DNA of 64,000 bases from NCBI GenBank assembly GCA_003569125.1, contig BGOG01000007.1:1-64000 (forward strand), read 5' to 3'. The position numbers and the translations under genes are program-made. The notes beneath the pieces were generated by a model that was given only the letters and a program-made list of their open reading frames with translations, was not told where the DNA came from and searched no databases. Shown in pieces: positions 30,438 to 41,252 of this stretch; the stretch's first letter is position 1, and each line of letters opens with the position of its first letter. This DNA comes from Acidimicrobiaceae bacterium (GTDB lineage Bacteria; Actinomycetota; Acidimicrobiia; Acidimicrobiales; Ilumatobacteraceae).

Positions 30438-32465
30438 TTGCCGATCTCGCTTTTCGAGACCGACACGGATGGACGGCTGGTTGCGGCTAACGATGCATTC
30501 AGAGCGCTCGCACTGGCTGCAGCACCGCTTGTGGTCGGCACAGCACCGTGGGTGAACGCACAACCACAAGAAAGAACCGCTGCTGAACGCGCTTGGCAAC
30601 TTGCCAAAGAAACTCAGACACCATTTAATTTTGAGTTTCGTCTGTGGCAACCAAATGGTGACCCAATGTGGATTTTGATTTCGACTCAGGCGCAAAAAAA
30701 TAACGCAGGTGCCGTGATTAGTTATATCGGCACGGCTCACGACGTGACGCAAGCAGTCGCCCGACGAATGTTGAGTGAACAACTGATTGGATTACTCGAT
30801 GCATCGCACGATGCCGTTTTGGTGTTCGATCGCAACGGTGCACTGATGTTTGCAAATGACTATGCACAGCAACTTGTTGGGATAAACGAGACGCCCGCAA
30901 ACAGTGACGCGGCGATCCAAACTTTTATTCAAGCGATTCGCGATCAGTTGCCGCGCGAAATTACGACTGGCACGACATCAAATCGCTGGCAAGGTGAGGT
31001 CGGATTTCGCAGTGCAGACGGAATCATGCGCACGCTGGATGTTGTACTTCAAATCGTGCGCGACTCGCAGGGAGCGATCGAACATTATTCGTCGATTGCT
31101 CGCGATATCACCGAATCAAAACAAACGCAAGATGAACTGCAGCGTCAAGCCACACACGACGCACTGACTGGTCTGCCGAATCGGGTTTTGTTTCTACGCA
31201 AACTTGCCGAGGCTCTTGATCGTTCACGAACTCTAAAACGAGGTGTGACTGTTTTATTTGTTGACCTAGACAAACTTAAAGATGTCAATGACACGATCGG
31301 TCACTCGGTTGGCGACCAGTTGATCGTCAATATGTCAAAACGACTCGTCAGCGCGACTCGACCATCAGATGTGGTCGCACGAATTGGTGGCGACGAATTT
31401 GTGATTCTCTGCGACGGTCTCGGCGACGAACAAGTCGCGATGGATGTGGCAAATCGAATGAGAACAGCGGTGACTGGCGAACAAATTCTGCAGGGGTTCG
31501 AAATTACGACCAGCGCAAGTATCGGAATCGCCATGGCCAATGCTTCGTTGCTCGAAGAAATGTCGAGTGCCGATGCGGCTGTCACTTTGTTGCATCACGC
31601 CGACAGCGCAATGTATCTCGCCAAACAACGCGGTCGCGGTCGGTGCGAAATGTATAACGAAGAAATGAGCGCCAACGCCCGAGAGCGAAGTTCTCTAAGT
31701 GCACAACTTGAGCGGGCATTGGCAACGAACCAACTTTTTTTGGTTTACCAGCCGATCGTCTCAACGCACACTGGCCGCATTGCCGGGGCAGAGGCTCTTT
31801 TGCGCTGGCAGCACCCAGACCGCGGAGTGCTGACCCCGCCAGTCTTTCTTTCGCTGGCTGAAGAGTCGGGATTGATCGGCCCAATCGGTGATTGGGTTGG
31901 GCGTCAAGCTTGCGCCGATATGCGTCAATGGCTGGATGCAAAGTCGATCGACAATTCTTTCGTGATGCACATCAATGTCTCGGCGAGACAACTTCGTGAT
32001 GCAACTTTTGTCGAGCGGACAATGGCCTCGTTGCGCGATGCAAAACTCGAGCCGCATCAAGTTGACCTCGAAGTCACGGAAGCAACTCTGCTTGACGACA
32101 AAGGTGGCGTAATGCGAACGCTTAACGCGTTGAGACGGCTCGGCATAAAACTGGCGATTGACGACTTTGGAACCGGGTTCTCGTCACTCGTGAACTTGCG
32201 CAACTTTCCTGCAGATTACCTGAAGCTCGACGGCACATTCATTCGTGATATCGGTTCGCAAGGCAACGATGACCCGATCGTACGTTCAGTAATTCAACTC
32301 GCCCACTCTTTGAACATGTCAGTTGTTGCAGAATGGGTAACCACCGAGGATCAGTCTCAGCGCTTGAAACTTTTGGGCTGCGACTTTGTTCAAGGCAACA
32401 AAATTGGTGTGCCGGTTACGAGCGCCGAATTCTCGCCACTTGCCGCAAAAGCAAGAGCGATTTAA
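30438..32465 (+). CDS. PAS-PAS-GGDEF-EAL bifunctional cyclic-di-GMP signalling protein
   Basis: PAS-like N-terminus; RQATHDALTGLPNRVLFLRKL, RIGGDEFVILCDG (GGDEF), AGAEALLRWQHPDRGVLTPPVFLSLAEESGLI (EAL variant EALLRW), LAIDDFGTGFSSLVNLRNFPADYLKLDGTFI. Start codon uncertain (TTG/CTG). Confidence 0.93.
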   Translation: MPISLFETDTDGRLVAANDAFRALALAAAPLVVGTAPWVNAQPQERTAAERAWQLAKETQTPFNFEFRLWQPNGDPMWILISTQAQKNNAGAVISYIGTAHDVTQAVARRMLSEQLIGLLDASHDAVLVFDRNGALMFANDYAQQLVGINETPANSDAAIQTFIQAIRDQLPREITTGTTSNRWQGEVGFRSADGIMRTLDVVLQIVRDSQGAIEHYSSIARDITESKQTQDELQRQATHDALTGLPNRVLFLRKLAEALDRSRTLKRGVTVLFVDLDKLKDVNDTIGHSVGDQLIVNMSKRLVSATRPSDVVARIGGDEFVILCDGLGDEQVAMDVANRMRTAVTGEQILQGFEITTSASIGIAMANASLLEEMSSADAAVTLLHHADSAMYLAKQRGRGRCEMYNEEMSANARERSSLSAQLERALATNQLFLVYQPIVSTHTGRIAGAEALLRWQHPDRGVLTPPVFLSLAEESGLIGPIGDWVGRQACADMRQWLDAKSIDNSFVMHINVSARQLRDATFVERTMASLRDAKLEPHQVDLEVTEATLLDDKGGVMRTLNALRRLGIKLAIDDFGTGFSSLVNLRNFPADYLKLDGTFIRDIGSQGNDDPIVRSVIQLAHSLNMSVVAEWVTTEDQSQRLKLLGCDFVQGNKIGVPVTSAEFSPLAAKARAI

Positions 32466-32480
32466 GTTGCTAGCGCTGAA

Positions 32481-32506
32481 CTGCTAATTCTCGCTGCTAA
32501 TTCTCG
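32481..32506. repeat. Perfect 13-bp tandem duplication CTGCTAATTCTCG x2 at the 3' end of the LCP gene
   Basis: Read directly: ctgctaattctcg ctgctaattctcg; the LCP stop codon lies inside it. Confidence 0.9.
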
Positions 32507-33507
32507 TCGAGTAATTCGGGTGCTGGGCCTGTGCCGCCAAAAAATGCGAGCACAGGAGCCGCATCTTTTGCCACGCGCAATACAGAATCTTCACCAACTT
32601 GGTCACCATAAACCGCGAGTGAATATCTGCTGATCGCACCTTGGGCCGCTGGCTTAACTTTTTTTGCGAATTCTGTCAAGACAAGATTTTGATCGGTGAT
32701 GATTGAATTAGTTGCGCCGACAAACGCGCTCGAAGCCACAAACGGATTAGATATCACTCGAGTAAGCGCCGAATTCAACATCGAAGCAATGAACTGGCGT
32801 TGCCGCTTGCTGCGACCGATGTCAGACGAACCGTCAATCTGCCACTTATTTTTTACTTTCGTTTCAAAAAATCGACTACGCGCAAACGCCAAAGCACGCA
32901 CACCATTTAGATTGTGGCAACCACCGGGCATAAAGAAACCCGTGTGTTTATCGCGCGACGCAAACTGCGTACAAATTTGCACACCGCCGATTGAGTCGAC
33001 GAGACCCTTGAATCCTTGAAAATCTATTTCCAAGTAGTGATGAATCGGAATACCGAACTCGTTCTGAATTGTGCGCACAAGCACGTCGGTGCCTAACTGG
33101 TAGGCAGTGTTGATTCGGCCAGCCTTTTGGCCATCACCTAATTTGACCCACAAGTCGCGCGGAAACGAGATTAAGGCCCCAGAACCGGTGGCAATGTCAT
33201 AGTGAAAAACCATCAAGGTGTCACTTCGGCGCCCCGAAACTTCATCGTTGCTGCCGATTGTCGCGAAATCAGAATCATTGGGGTCTACGCCCTCTCGCGA
33301 GTCTGAACCAACAAGTAAGTAATTCTCAAACCCAGAACTTGGCGCAGACAACGCCGAAGTCGCAGCCAGATCTCGCCTGACAGTGGCTAACTGAGATTTA
33401 GTTGCGACGACGATTTGCAGTGCCCCGAGACAACTAAACGCCAAAAACAACGTGAATGCCAGTCGCGTTTTGTAACTGCGACCATTTTTAGTTTTCGATC
33501 GCGACAT
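32497..33507 (-). CDS. LytR-CpsA-Psr (LCP) family protein
   Basis: N-terminal TM; YLLVGSDSREGVDPND...GRRSDTLMVFHYDIATGSGALISFPRDLWVKLGDGQKAGRINTAYQLG...HYLEIDFQGFKGLVDSIGGVQICT. Confidence 0.93.
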   Translation of the reverse strand: MSRSKTKNGRSYKTRLAFTLFLAFSCLGALQIVVATKSQLATVRRDLAATSALSAPSSGFENYLLVGSDSREGVDPNDSDFATIGSNDEVSGRRSDTLMVFHYDIATGSGALISFPRDLWVKLGDGQKAGRINTAYQLGTDVLVRTIQNEFGIPIHHYLEIDFQGFKGLVDSIGGVQICTQFASRDKHTGFFMPGGCHNLNGVRALAFARSRFFETKVKNKWQIDGSSDIGRSKRQRQFIASMLNSALTRVISNPFVASSAFVGATNSIITDQNLVLTEFAKKVKPAAQGAISRYSLAVYGDQVGEDSVLRVAKDAAPVLAFFGGTGPAPELLDEN

Positions 33508-33519
33508 GCGATTACAAAG

Positions 33520-34290
33520 TTAGTCGTGATCGGCGTTGCGAAGGTGCACTACATCACCGGTATCAATAATATGTCGCGCTGATTTATTGCTGGTTTCTAT
33601 AACTATCAATCGACCATCGACGTCTACATCTTGGGCTTGACCGATAATCACAGCGCCGCTTGTTAACTCGACCCTGACTTTTTTGCCAAGTGTGGCGAGT
33701 TTTTCGATGTATTGCTGATGCAGTTCATCCTCACTTAATTTTTCAATTCGGGTTATCTCGCGCAACATCTGTTCGAGCAAGTTCACAGGTGTCGATATTT
33801 TCTCGCCGAAAAATTCACCGAGTGCGACGGCCTCAGGTGGCGACCATCCCACATTGATGCCGATACCAACGACTACGAATTGTTTTTGTTGGTCACCGAC
33901 GCTCAACATGCCACCGAGTTTGCGATCGTCAATTAGTAGATCATTTGGCCACTTCAACTTTAATAATGGCGCAGATTTCATCGATGCGCGATCGCTTGCG
34001 ATAAGTTCTTGGCAAGCATTAGTCGCAGCAAGCGCAACAATTCGAGGCCACGCCGTAAGCGAATTTGCTTCACTGCGAAATAAAAGCGACACCAGAAGAT
34101 TCGTACCTGGCTTTGCTTGCCAAGTTCGATCCAGTCGACCGCGACCAGCAGTCTGATTATCCGCCATTAAAACACTGTGACTCGGAGCGCCAGCCATGGC
34201 GTCGGCGAATAAATCTGTGTTTGTGCTCCCAGTTTCTCGTACCCGGCGTACAAACCAATTTTCTGGCCAGTTGTTATCGGTGCTCGTCAT
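33520..34290 (-). CDS. birA: Biotin-[acetyl-CoA-carboxylase] ligase
   Basis: ETGSTNTDLFADA...NQTAGRGRLDRTWQAKPGTNLLVSLLF...LKLKWPNDLLIDDRKLGGML...VVGIGINVGW. Confidence 0.94.
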   Translation of the reverse strand: MTSTDNNWPENWFVRRVRETGSTNTDLFADAMAGAPSHSVLMADNQTAGRGRLDRTWQAKPGTNLLVSLLFRSEANSLTAWPRIVALAATNACQELIASDRASMKSAPLLKLKWPNDLLIDDRKLGGMLSVGDQQKQFVVVGIGINVGWSPPEAVALGEFFGEKISTPVNLLEQMLREITRIEKLSEDELHQQYIEKLATLGKKVRVELTSGAVIIGQAQDVDVDGRLIVIETSNKSARHIIDTGDVVHLRNADHD

Positions 34291-34308
34291 CAGCGAGAAT
34301 AGTAACCC

Positions 34309-36066
34309 GTGTTAAAGAAAATCCTGATCGCCAACCGAGGCGAAATCGCCGTGCGAGTGATTCGCACCGCTCGAGAGATGGGCATCGCCACGGTCGCGGT
34401 TTATAGCGAACTCGACCGCAACGCGCTGCATGTGCGTCTCGCCGACGAAGCCTTTGCCCTCGGCGGGACGACCGCCGCCGAGAGTTATCTCAAGACAGAT
34501 GCGATTATCGATGCAATCAAACGAAGTGGCGCCGACGCCGTTCACCCTGGTTATGGGTTTTTTAGCGAGAATGCAGATTTCGCGAAGACGATCACCGACA
34601 TGGGCGTCGCGTTTATCGGTCCACCACCAGCCGCCATCGTCGAGATGGGCGACAAAGTTTCTTCACGCAAAGCAGCCCTTCGCGGTGGTGCACCAATCGT
34701 GCCGGGCACGACAGAATTTCTGAAAAGTGCCGACGAGATTTTGAAGTTCGGCAAGAGTCATGGCTGGCCAGTTGCGATCAAGGCTGCGTTCGGCGGTGGC
34801 GGACGCGGAATGAAAGTTGTGCACGATGAAAAGAGCGTGCAAGAAGCAATGGATTCGGCACAGCGCGAGTCGAAAGCCTTTTTCGGACGCGATGAGATCT
34901 ATGTCGAGAAATATCTGTCTTGGCCGCGACACATCGAGATTCAACTCGTGGGTGACACTCACGGCAATGTCGTCTGGGTTTCGTCACGTGACTGCTCGGC
35001 GCAACGACGCCACCAAAAACTAATCGAAGAAGCACCGGCACCAGCACTGCCAGCGGGCGTCGAAGAAGAGATGGGTGCAGCCGCGGTAAAAGCCGCAAAG
35101 GCAGTCGGTTATTTCAACGCCGGAACTGTTGAATTTATTTATCAGGACGAAGAGTTTTTCTTTTTAGAAATGAACACACGACTACAGGTCGAGCACCCCG
35201 TTACCGAACTGATTACTGGTATCGACTTAGTTGAGTGGCAAATTCGAGTCGCGTCTGGCGAAAAACTGCCAATGACACAAGAGCAAGTTTTGGCGGCGCG
35301 ACGAGGCCATGCAATCGAGGTGCGCATAAACGCCGAGAACCCAACCGCCGGAAAGTTCTTGCCATCGCCGGGGACGATTACAAAACTCACTACACCTGAT
35401 GGTTTTGGTGTTCGCTTTGACGGTGGCTACGAATCTGGCGACACGGTCAGTCAGTACTACGACAACCTCATCGGAAAGTTGATTGTCTGGGGCAAAGACC
35501 GAGAGACCGCGATCGCACGAACGATTCGTGCACTAGAAGAAACCAAGATTGAAGGTCTACATACGACGATTCAAGCCGACTTGGCGATTTTGCGTCATCC
35601 AGATTTCGCAGCGACAAAACACTCGACCAAGTGGGTTGAAGAAACTTTGGATCTGTCGAAAATTATTTCAACGACCGGCGAGACGCAAGCCAATGCCGAA
35701 GGTCTAGTCGAAAAAAATACTGTCGTCGAAGTCAACGGTAAAAGATTCGATGTAAAGGTCTGGGTGCCGCCTTTCGCAGGTGCTGGTGCGGGTGCGACAA
35801 ATACAAAAACTAGGTCAGCATCTCGCAGTGCGAGTCAGTCTGCAACAGCCGCTAGCGGCACGGTGACCGCACCAATGCAAGGCACGGTCATTAAGTTGCT
35901 CGTGACTGAAGGCCAAGTTGTGGCTGAAGGCGACGCGGTCTTGGTGCTTGAAGCAATGAAAATGGAGAATCAAATTCAAGCGGACAAAGCCGGGACGATC
36001 AAAAAAATTAGTTGCAAGGCTGGCGACACCGTTGGTTCTGGTGACGTCCTGCTCGTTATTGAATAA
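34309..36066 (+). CDS. Acetyl/propionyl-CoA carboxylase alpha subunit (biotin carboxylase + BCCP)
   Basis: LKKILIANRGEIAVRVIRTAREMGIATVAVYSE...FLEMNTRLQVEHPVTELITGIDLVEWQIRVASGE...VLVLEAMKMENQIQADKAG biotinylation motif. Confidence 0.96.
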   Translation: MLKKILIANRGEIAVRVIRTAREMGIATVAVYSELDRNALHVRLADEAFALGGTTAAESYLKTDAIIDAIKRSGADAVHPGYGFFSENADFAKTITDMGVAFIGPPPAAIVEMGDKVSSRKAALRGGAPIVPGTTEFLKSADEILKFGKSHGWPVAIKAAFGGGGRGMKVVHDEKSVQEAMDSAQRESKAFFGRDEIYVEKYLSWPRHIEIQLVGDTHGNVVWVSSRDCSAQRRHQKLIEEAPAPALPAGVEEEMGAAAVKAAKAVGYFNAGTVEFIYQDEEFFFLEMNTRLQVEHPVTELITGIDLVEWQIRVASGEKLPMTQEQVLAARRGHAIEVRINAENPTAGKFLPSPGTITKLTTPDGFGVRFDGGYESGDTVSQYYDNLIGKLIVWGKDRETAIARTIRALEETKIEGLHTTIQADLAILRHPDFAATKHSTKWVEETLDLSKIISTTGETQANAEGLVEKNTVVEVNGKRFDVKVWVPPFAGAGAGATNTKTRSASRSASQSATAASGTVTAPMQGTVIKLLVTEGQVVAEGDAVLVLEAMKMENQIQADKAGTIKKISCKAGDTVGSGDVLLVIE

Positions 36067-36152
36067 CGCTAAATTCGCCCCTATTGCTCGGGTCTGAACG
36101 AATTACAATAGCGATTATCTAATTTCAATCTGATTTCAATGAACCGAGCAAT

Positions 36153-37700
36153 GTGACAACCGAAAACAAAAACGAGCATCTGCTCGCCGACCAACTAGCC
36201 GACCAGAACACAGATAGTCGCACCGGGTTTCACGCTGAGCGCACTCGCAGGCTTTCGGCAATTGACGAATTGCGAACCACTGGTGTCAACCCTTATCCAT
36301 ATCGTTTTGATCGCACCCACACACTCGGCGAATTGCGAGAGAAATTTGCACCATTAGAACCGGGCAACGAAACTGATGAAACAGTTTCGGTCGCTGGGCG
36401 AATCATGCTCAAGCGCGATCAAGGAAAATTGATTTTTGTCACGATCCGTGACCGCAGTGCAGACATTCAGTTGTTTGTTTCTAAATCAGTCGTAGGTGAT
36501 GACCAATTTGATGTGATCAATAATTTAGATCTTGGTGACTGGGTCGGCGCTCATGGGTTGATCATGACCACGCGAAAAGGCGAATTATCTGTCAAAGTTT
36601 CGGCAGTTGATTTGCTTTCAAAATCGCTCCGACCGCTGCCCGATAAATTTCACGGGCTCACCGACATTGATACTCGCTATCGTCAGCGCTACGCCGACTT
36701 AATTGTCAACGACGAAGCGCGTCGCGTATTTGAAGTGCGTCATGCAACCATTTCAAGTTTTAGACGCACTCTCAGCGAGCGCGAATACATCGAAGTAGAA
36801 ACTCCAGTGCTGCACATGGAGGCGGGCGGAGCACACGCTCGGCCATTTGTCACTCACCACAACACACTCGACATGCAGTTGTTCTTGCGCATCGCACTTG
36901 AACTGCACTTAAAGCGACTAATCGTTGGTGGCATGGAGCGCGTATTTGAGATCGGTCGAGTGTTTCGCAACGAAGGTATTTCGACACGACACAACCCAGA
37001 GTTCACAATGATGGAGTCATACCAGGCTTTCGCTGATCACACCGACGTTATGGATTTAACCGAAGTCTTGATTCGCAACGCTGCTCGCGATGCACTCGGC
37101 ACAACATTTGTCGATATTCGTGGCACTGAGTGCGACCTCGCCGAACCGTGGCGTCGCGTGCGAATGATCGATCTCGCTAGTGAGGCTGTCGGCGAAAAAG
37201 TTCATCCGTCACAAAGTGTCGATGCGTTGCGCGCAATCGCAAAAAAACACGGCATCCATACCGAAACGCGTTGGGGTTCTGGGCGGATCATCGAAGAAAT
37301 TTTCGCCGAGAAATCTGAATCAACTTTGATCAAACCAACATTTGTCACGGGTCACCCAGTCGAAATTTCGCCACTCGCGCGTGTCGACCGTGAAGATCCG
37401 TTCTTGACCGAAAGATTTGAACTTTTCGTTGGCACACATGAACTTGCCAATGGCTTCAGCGAATTGAACGATCCGATTGAACAGCGCGAAAGATTCGCCC
37501 AAGAAGCAAAATCAAAAGCAGCTGGCAATCTCGAAGCAGGAACAATCGACGAAGATTATCTGCGCGCACTTGAGTTCGGTCTGCCACCAACAGGTGGTCT
37601 GGGTATCGGCATCGACCGTCTCGTGATGCTGCTCAGTGGCGCAAGCAGCATCAAAGATGTGATTTTGTTTCCGACATTGCGACCAGAGGTGTTCGAATAA
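36153..37700 (+). CDS. lysS: Lysyl-tRNA synthetase, class II
   Basis: RRLSAIDELRTTGVNPYPYRFDRTHTLGELREKF...VFEIGRVFRNEGISTRHNPEFTMMESYQAFAD...GLPPTGGLGIGIDRLVMLLSGASSIKDVILFPTLRPE. Confidence 0.97.
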   Translation: MTTENKNEHLLADQLADQNTDSRTGFHAERTRRLSAIDELRTTGVNPYPYRFDRTHTLGELREKFAPLEPGNETDETVSVAGRIMLKRDQGKLIFVTIRDRSADIQLFVSKSVVGDDQFDVINNLDLGDWVGAHGLIMTTRKGELSVKVSAVDLLSKSLRPLPDKFHGLTDIDTRYRQRYADLIVNDEARRVFEVRHATISSFRRTLSEREYIEVETPVLHMEAGGAHARPFVTHHNTLDMQLFLRIALELHLKRLIVGGMERVFEIGRVFRNEGISTRHNPEFTMMESYQAFADHTDVMDLTEVLIRNAARDALGTTFVDIRGTECDLAEPWRRVRMIDLASEAVGEKVHPSQSVDALRAIAKKHGIHTETRWGSGRIIEEIFAEKSESTLIKPTFVTGHPVEISPLARVDREDPFLTERFELFVGTHELANGFSELNDPIEQRERFAQEAKSKAAGNLEAGTIDEDYLRALEFGLPPTGGLGIGIDRLVMLLSGASSIKDVILFPTLRPEVFE

Positions 37701-38626
37701 TGAGCGCCGCAAAACTTGCTTGGGGAGTGGGCGTCGCAACCGTCGCACCAAACGACGCGGTTCTCGATGTCTTCTTTCGCAAACTCGGCTGGGGCGATAA
37801 AGCACCAGAAGAACTCCTTGCATCTTTGCCGCAAGCACACACTGATCCGCGTCGCGGTGTCGGCATGGTGCCCGTCAATATTTCGATCGACACGAGCACT
37901 GCACCACGCGATGCCACAGATGCATATTTGAGATTGCACTTGATGTCGCATCGTTTGGCTCTGCCCAATTCGTTGAACCTAGATGGGATTTTCGGTTTGC
38001 TAACTAATGTCGCATGGACATCACTCGGCGCAGTGCCCGTCGACCAAATCGACGAAGTTACATACAACTTGCGACGCAATGGCGAACATCTGACAATTCA
38101 CGGTGTCGATAAGTTTCCGCGCATGACTGACTATGTCGTACCTAGCGGTGTGCGTATCGCCGATGCCTCGCGTGTTCGTCTCGGTGCACACCTTGCGACT
38201 GGCACAACAGTGATGCACGAAGGTTTCTGCAACTTCAATGCCGGCACGCTCGGCACATCCATGGTCGAGGGTCGCATTTCGGCTGGCGTTATCGTCGACG
38301 ACGGCTCAGACATCGGCGGCGGTGCTTCGATCATGGGCACACTTTCTGGTGGTGGCAAAGAAGTAATTCGCGTTGGCAAGCGTTGTCTGCTCGGCGCAAA
38401 CAGCGGGCTGGGCATCAGTCTCGGCGATGATTGCATTATTGAAGCCGGTCTCTACGTCACGGGCGGCACGCTGGTCAAACTTCCAGACGCAACAATCGTC
38501 AAGGCTCGCGAACTCTCGGGTGCGAACAACTTATTGTTTCGTCGCAATAGCCAAACAGGCGCCGTAGAAGCATCGCAACGCACAGGCTCATGGGGCGGCC
38601 TCAACTCTGCCCTCCACAAAAACTAA
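37700..38626 (+). CDS. dapD: 2,3,4,5-tetrahydropyridine-2,6-dicarboxylate N-succinyltransferase (actinobacterial type)
   Basis: Left-handed beta-helix hexapeptides: YVVPSGVRIADASRVRLGAHLATGTTVMHEGFCNFNAGTLGTSMVEGRISAGVIVDDGSDIGGGASIMGTLSGGGKEVIRVGKRCLLGANSGLGISLGD. Confidence 0.95.
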   Translation: MSAAKLAWGVGVATVAPNDAVLDVFFRKLGWGDKAPEELLASLPQAHTDPRRGVGMVPVNISIDTSTAPRDATDAYLRLHLMSHRLALPNSLNLDGIFGLLTNVAWTSLGAVPVDQIDEVTYNLRRNGEHLTIHGVDKFPRMTDYVVPSGVRIADASRVRLGAHLATGTTVMHEGFCNFNAGTLGTSMVEGRISAGVIVDDGSDIGGGASIMGTLSGGGKEVIRVGKRCLLGANSGLGISLGDDCIIEAGLYVTGGTLVKLPDATIVKARELSGANNLLFRRNSQTGAVEASQRTGSWGGLNSALHKN

Positions 38627-38637
38627 AGCGATTCACG

Positions 38638-39195
38638 ATGAAGTTTGAAGAGTTGCGTGACTTAGTTCGGGCGCGGCGCACCGACATGATGGTCGATAAA
38701 GATCGTGCTCTCGATGATGGTGTGATCGAAAAACTCTGTGAACTCGCGATGTGGGCGCCGAATCACAAACTCACATATCCGTGGATGTTTGCAGCCGTAA
38801 CCAATGACGCACGCGAACGGCTCAGCAACTGTGTAGCCGATGCGATGGCTCGCGAAGGTGACAAGCCCGAACGCGTCGCCAAAGCACGAACCAAGTTTCA
38901 GCGTGCACCGGTGATCTTGATTGTCGGCACCGAACAAGGCGACACACCATTACGAACGGAAGAAAATCGTGACGCCGTATCAGCGGGTATTCAAAATATT
39001 TTGCTCGGCGCAACAACGCTGGGCTTGGCAAGTTTTTGGTCCAGTTGTCCGAAAGGCGTCAACGATGACGTCGCAAAGTTCTGCGAATTCAAACCAGGCA
39101 CACACATAACGGCGATGATCTATCTCGGTTACCCAGAGAGACTGGCGCCTGCAATCGAACGGCCGCCAGCAAAAATCAAAAATATCACTGGCTAA
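38638..39195 (+). CDS. Nitroreductase family protein
   Basis: MKFEELRDLVRARRTDMMVDKDRALDDGVIEKLCELAMWAPNHKLTYPW...SAGIQNILLGATTLGLASFWSSCP...YLGYPERLAP. Confidence 0.9.
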   Translation: MKFEELRDLVRARRTDMMVDKDRALDDGVIEKLCELAMWAPNHKLTYPWMFAAVTNDARERLSNCVADAMAREGDKPERVAKARTKFQRAPVILIVGTEQGDTPLRTEENRDAVSAGIQNILLGATTLGLASFWSSCPKGVNDDVAKFCEFKPGTHITAMIYLGYPERLAPAIERPPAKIKNITG

Positions 39196-39206
39196 ATAAA
39201 AAGCCT

Positions 39207-40793
39207 CTAGCCCGGCTGGTAAACGCCGAAGACTTCGCGCAAAACATCGCTGACTTCGCCGAGCGTGGCGTTGGCTCGCAAAGCATCTTTCATCGGATAC
39301 AACAAGTTGTCGCTCTTGAGAGCCGCACTCTTCAACGTGTCAAGCGCCTTGTTGACGGCCGTCTGATCGCGCGACGCACGCAACTTTGCCACTCGGGCGA
39401 TCTGGTTACGCTCAAGTTCTGGGTCGACTTTGACCGGCACCGGTCGCACATCGTTCTCGACTTCAAATTTGTTGACGCCAACCAACACACGAGAGCCATC
39501 ATCAATAGATTTCGTATACGAATAAGCCGACTCTTCAATCTCGCCCATCTGAAAACCAGATTCAATCGCCGCAACAGCGCCACCCATCGCTTCAATCTGT
39601 TCGATGTACTCCCATGACAGTCGTTCAACTTCGTTGGTCAATGACTCGACATAATACGAACCAGCAAGAGGATCAGGTGTGTCGGTGACCCCACTCTCGT
39701 AGCCGATTATTTGTTGCGTGCGCAAAGCAATTCGTGCCGCATCTTGCGTCGGCAAACTTAATGCTTCGTCGAAACCGTTGGTATGCAAACTCTGCGTGCC
39801 ACCCAACACGGCGGCCATACTCTGCACGGCAACGCGGACAATGTTGTTTTGCGCCTGCTGAGCCGTAAGCGTCGAGCCGCCTGTTTGTGTGTGAAATCTC
39901 ATCAATGCACTCGCTGGATTCTTGGCACCAAAGCGTTGCGTCATGATCTTGTGCCACATTCTTCGGCTAGCACGAAACTTGGCGACCTCTTCAAAAAAAT
40001 TATTGTGACCGTTCCAAAAGAAACTTAATCTGGGCCCGAAATCATCGACGTCAAGACCAGAATCAATCGCCGCCTGCACATAGGCAATCGCATTCGCCAA
40101 GGTAAACGCAAGTTCTTGCACTGCAGTGCTACCGGCTTCGCGAATGTGGTAACCCGAAATCGAAATCGTGTTCCATTTCGGAACATGCTTGGCGCAATAG
40201 GCAAAAATATCGGTGATAATTCTCATCGATGGTCGTGGCGGATAAATATATGTTCCTCGCGCAATATATTCTTTCAACAAGTCATTTTGAATCGTGCCGG
40301 AAATTTCAGTCGACGACACACCGCGCTCTTCGGCAACTAGTTCGTAAAGTAGCAACAACACTGCCGCCGTCGAATTGATCGTCATCGATGTCGTCACTTT
40401 GTCGAGTGGAAGATCTGCCAACAAAACACGCATGTCTTCGATCGAATCGATCGCCACGCCAACTTTGCCGACTTCGCCGGCCGCGCGAGGGTGATCGCTG
40501 TCGTAACCCATTTGTGTTGGCAAATCGAACGCGCAAGACAAACCTGTTTGGCCTGCATCTAATAAAAACTTGAACCGCTGATTCGTGTCGGCCGCCGTGC
40601 CGAATCCCGCGTACTGGCGCATCGTCCACAATCTGTCACGATGCATCGTCGGATAAATGCCTCGCGTATAAGGCGCTTCGCCGGGCGCCCCAAGTTGAGA
40701 TTGTTCGTCGAAACCAGCAAGAGATTCTTTTGTATATAGAGCCCCGACTTCAATCCCAGAATCAGTCGATTTATTTGTCGTCGGTTTATTCAT
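39207..40793 (-). CDS. Methylmalonyl-CoA mutase family, large (catalytic) subunit without B12-binding domain
   Basis: [84 protein letters not shown]...[47 protein letters not shown]. No C-terminal DxHxxG. Confidence 0.95.
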   Translation of the reverse strand: MNKPTTNKSTDSGIEVGALYTKESLAGFDEQSQLGAPGEAPYTRGIYPTMHRDRLWTMRQYAGFGTAADTNQRFKFLLDAGQTGLSCAFDLPTQMGYDSDHPRAAGEVGKVGVAIDSIEDMRVLLADLPLDKVTTSMTINSTAAVLLLLYELVAEERGVSSTEISGTIQNDLLKEYIARGTYIYPPRPSMRIITDIFAYCAKHVPKWNTISISGYHIREAGSTAVQELAFTLANAIAYVQAAIDSGLDVDDFGPRLSFFWNGHNNFFEEVAKFRASRRMWHKIMTQRFGAKNPASALMRFHTQTGGSTLTAQQAQNNIVRVAVQSMAAVLGGTQSLHTNGFDEALSLPTQDAARIALRTQQIIGYESGVTDTPDPLAGSYYVESLTNEVERLSWEYIEQIEAMGGAVAAIESGFQMGEIEESAYSYTKSIDDGSRVLVGVNKFEVENDVRPVPVKVDPELERNQIARVAKLRASRDQTAVNKALDTLKSAALKSDNLLYPMKDALRANATLGEVSDVLREVFGVYQPG

Positions 40794-40809
40794 AGTTTCG
40801 GTGACAAGG

Positions 40810-41223
40810 CTACGAGTTTGGTTGCCTCGCCGCGACCACGGAGATCTCAATCAGCCATTCTGATCGGGCAAGTGCGGGCACAGTTACAAGCGTGCTCGCC
40901 GCGCGATGCCCCGCCAGCGCAACATCTCGCGCTGCCATCACTATTTTTAGTTGATCTGCGAGGTCGACAGAGTTCACGACATAGGTCGTCACCGAGACCA
41001 CATCTCGCAACGTCATCGACCCTTCCGCCAAAATCGCCGAAATATTTTGCCAGACAACACTTGCCTGTTCGCCAATTGTTGCCGGCACACTGCCGTCACG
41101 CTTTGTCGGCACCACCCCAGAAGAAAATATAAGTTCAGAACCGGCAGGCACGTGCACACCGTGCGCATAAGCAGCCACCGGTGCCGCCATCTCGGCCGGT
41201 TTCAATTCACGCGACGTAGTCAA
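40810..41223 (-). CDS. RidA (YjgF/YER057c/UK114) family protein
   Basis: [67 protein letters not shown]...[23 protein letters not shown]. Confidence 0.92.
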   Translation of the reverse strand: MTTSRELKPAEMAAPVAAYAHGVHVPAGSELIFSSGVVPTKRDGSVPATIGEQASVVWQNISAILAEGSMTLRDVVSVTTYVVNSVDLADQLKIVMAARDVALAGHRAASTLVTVPALARSEWLIEISVVAARQPNS

Positions 41224-41252
41224 GACCTTTCACGATAAGCCATAATTGACAG

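Noticed and set aside
39190-39215. Possible bidirectional terminator (GGCTAAATAAAAAGCC) between convergent nitroreductase and mutase genes
   Set aside because: Only a 4-bp stem with an A-rich loop; too weak to support without transcript-end data.
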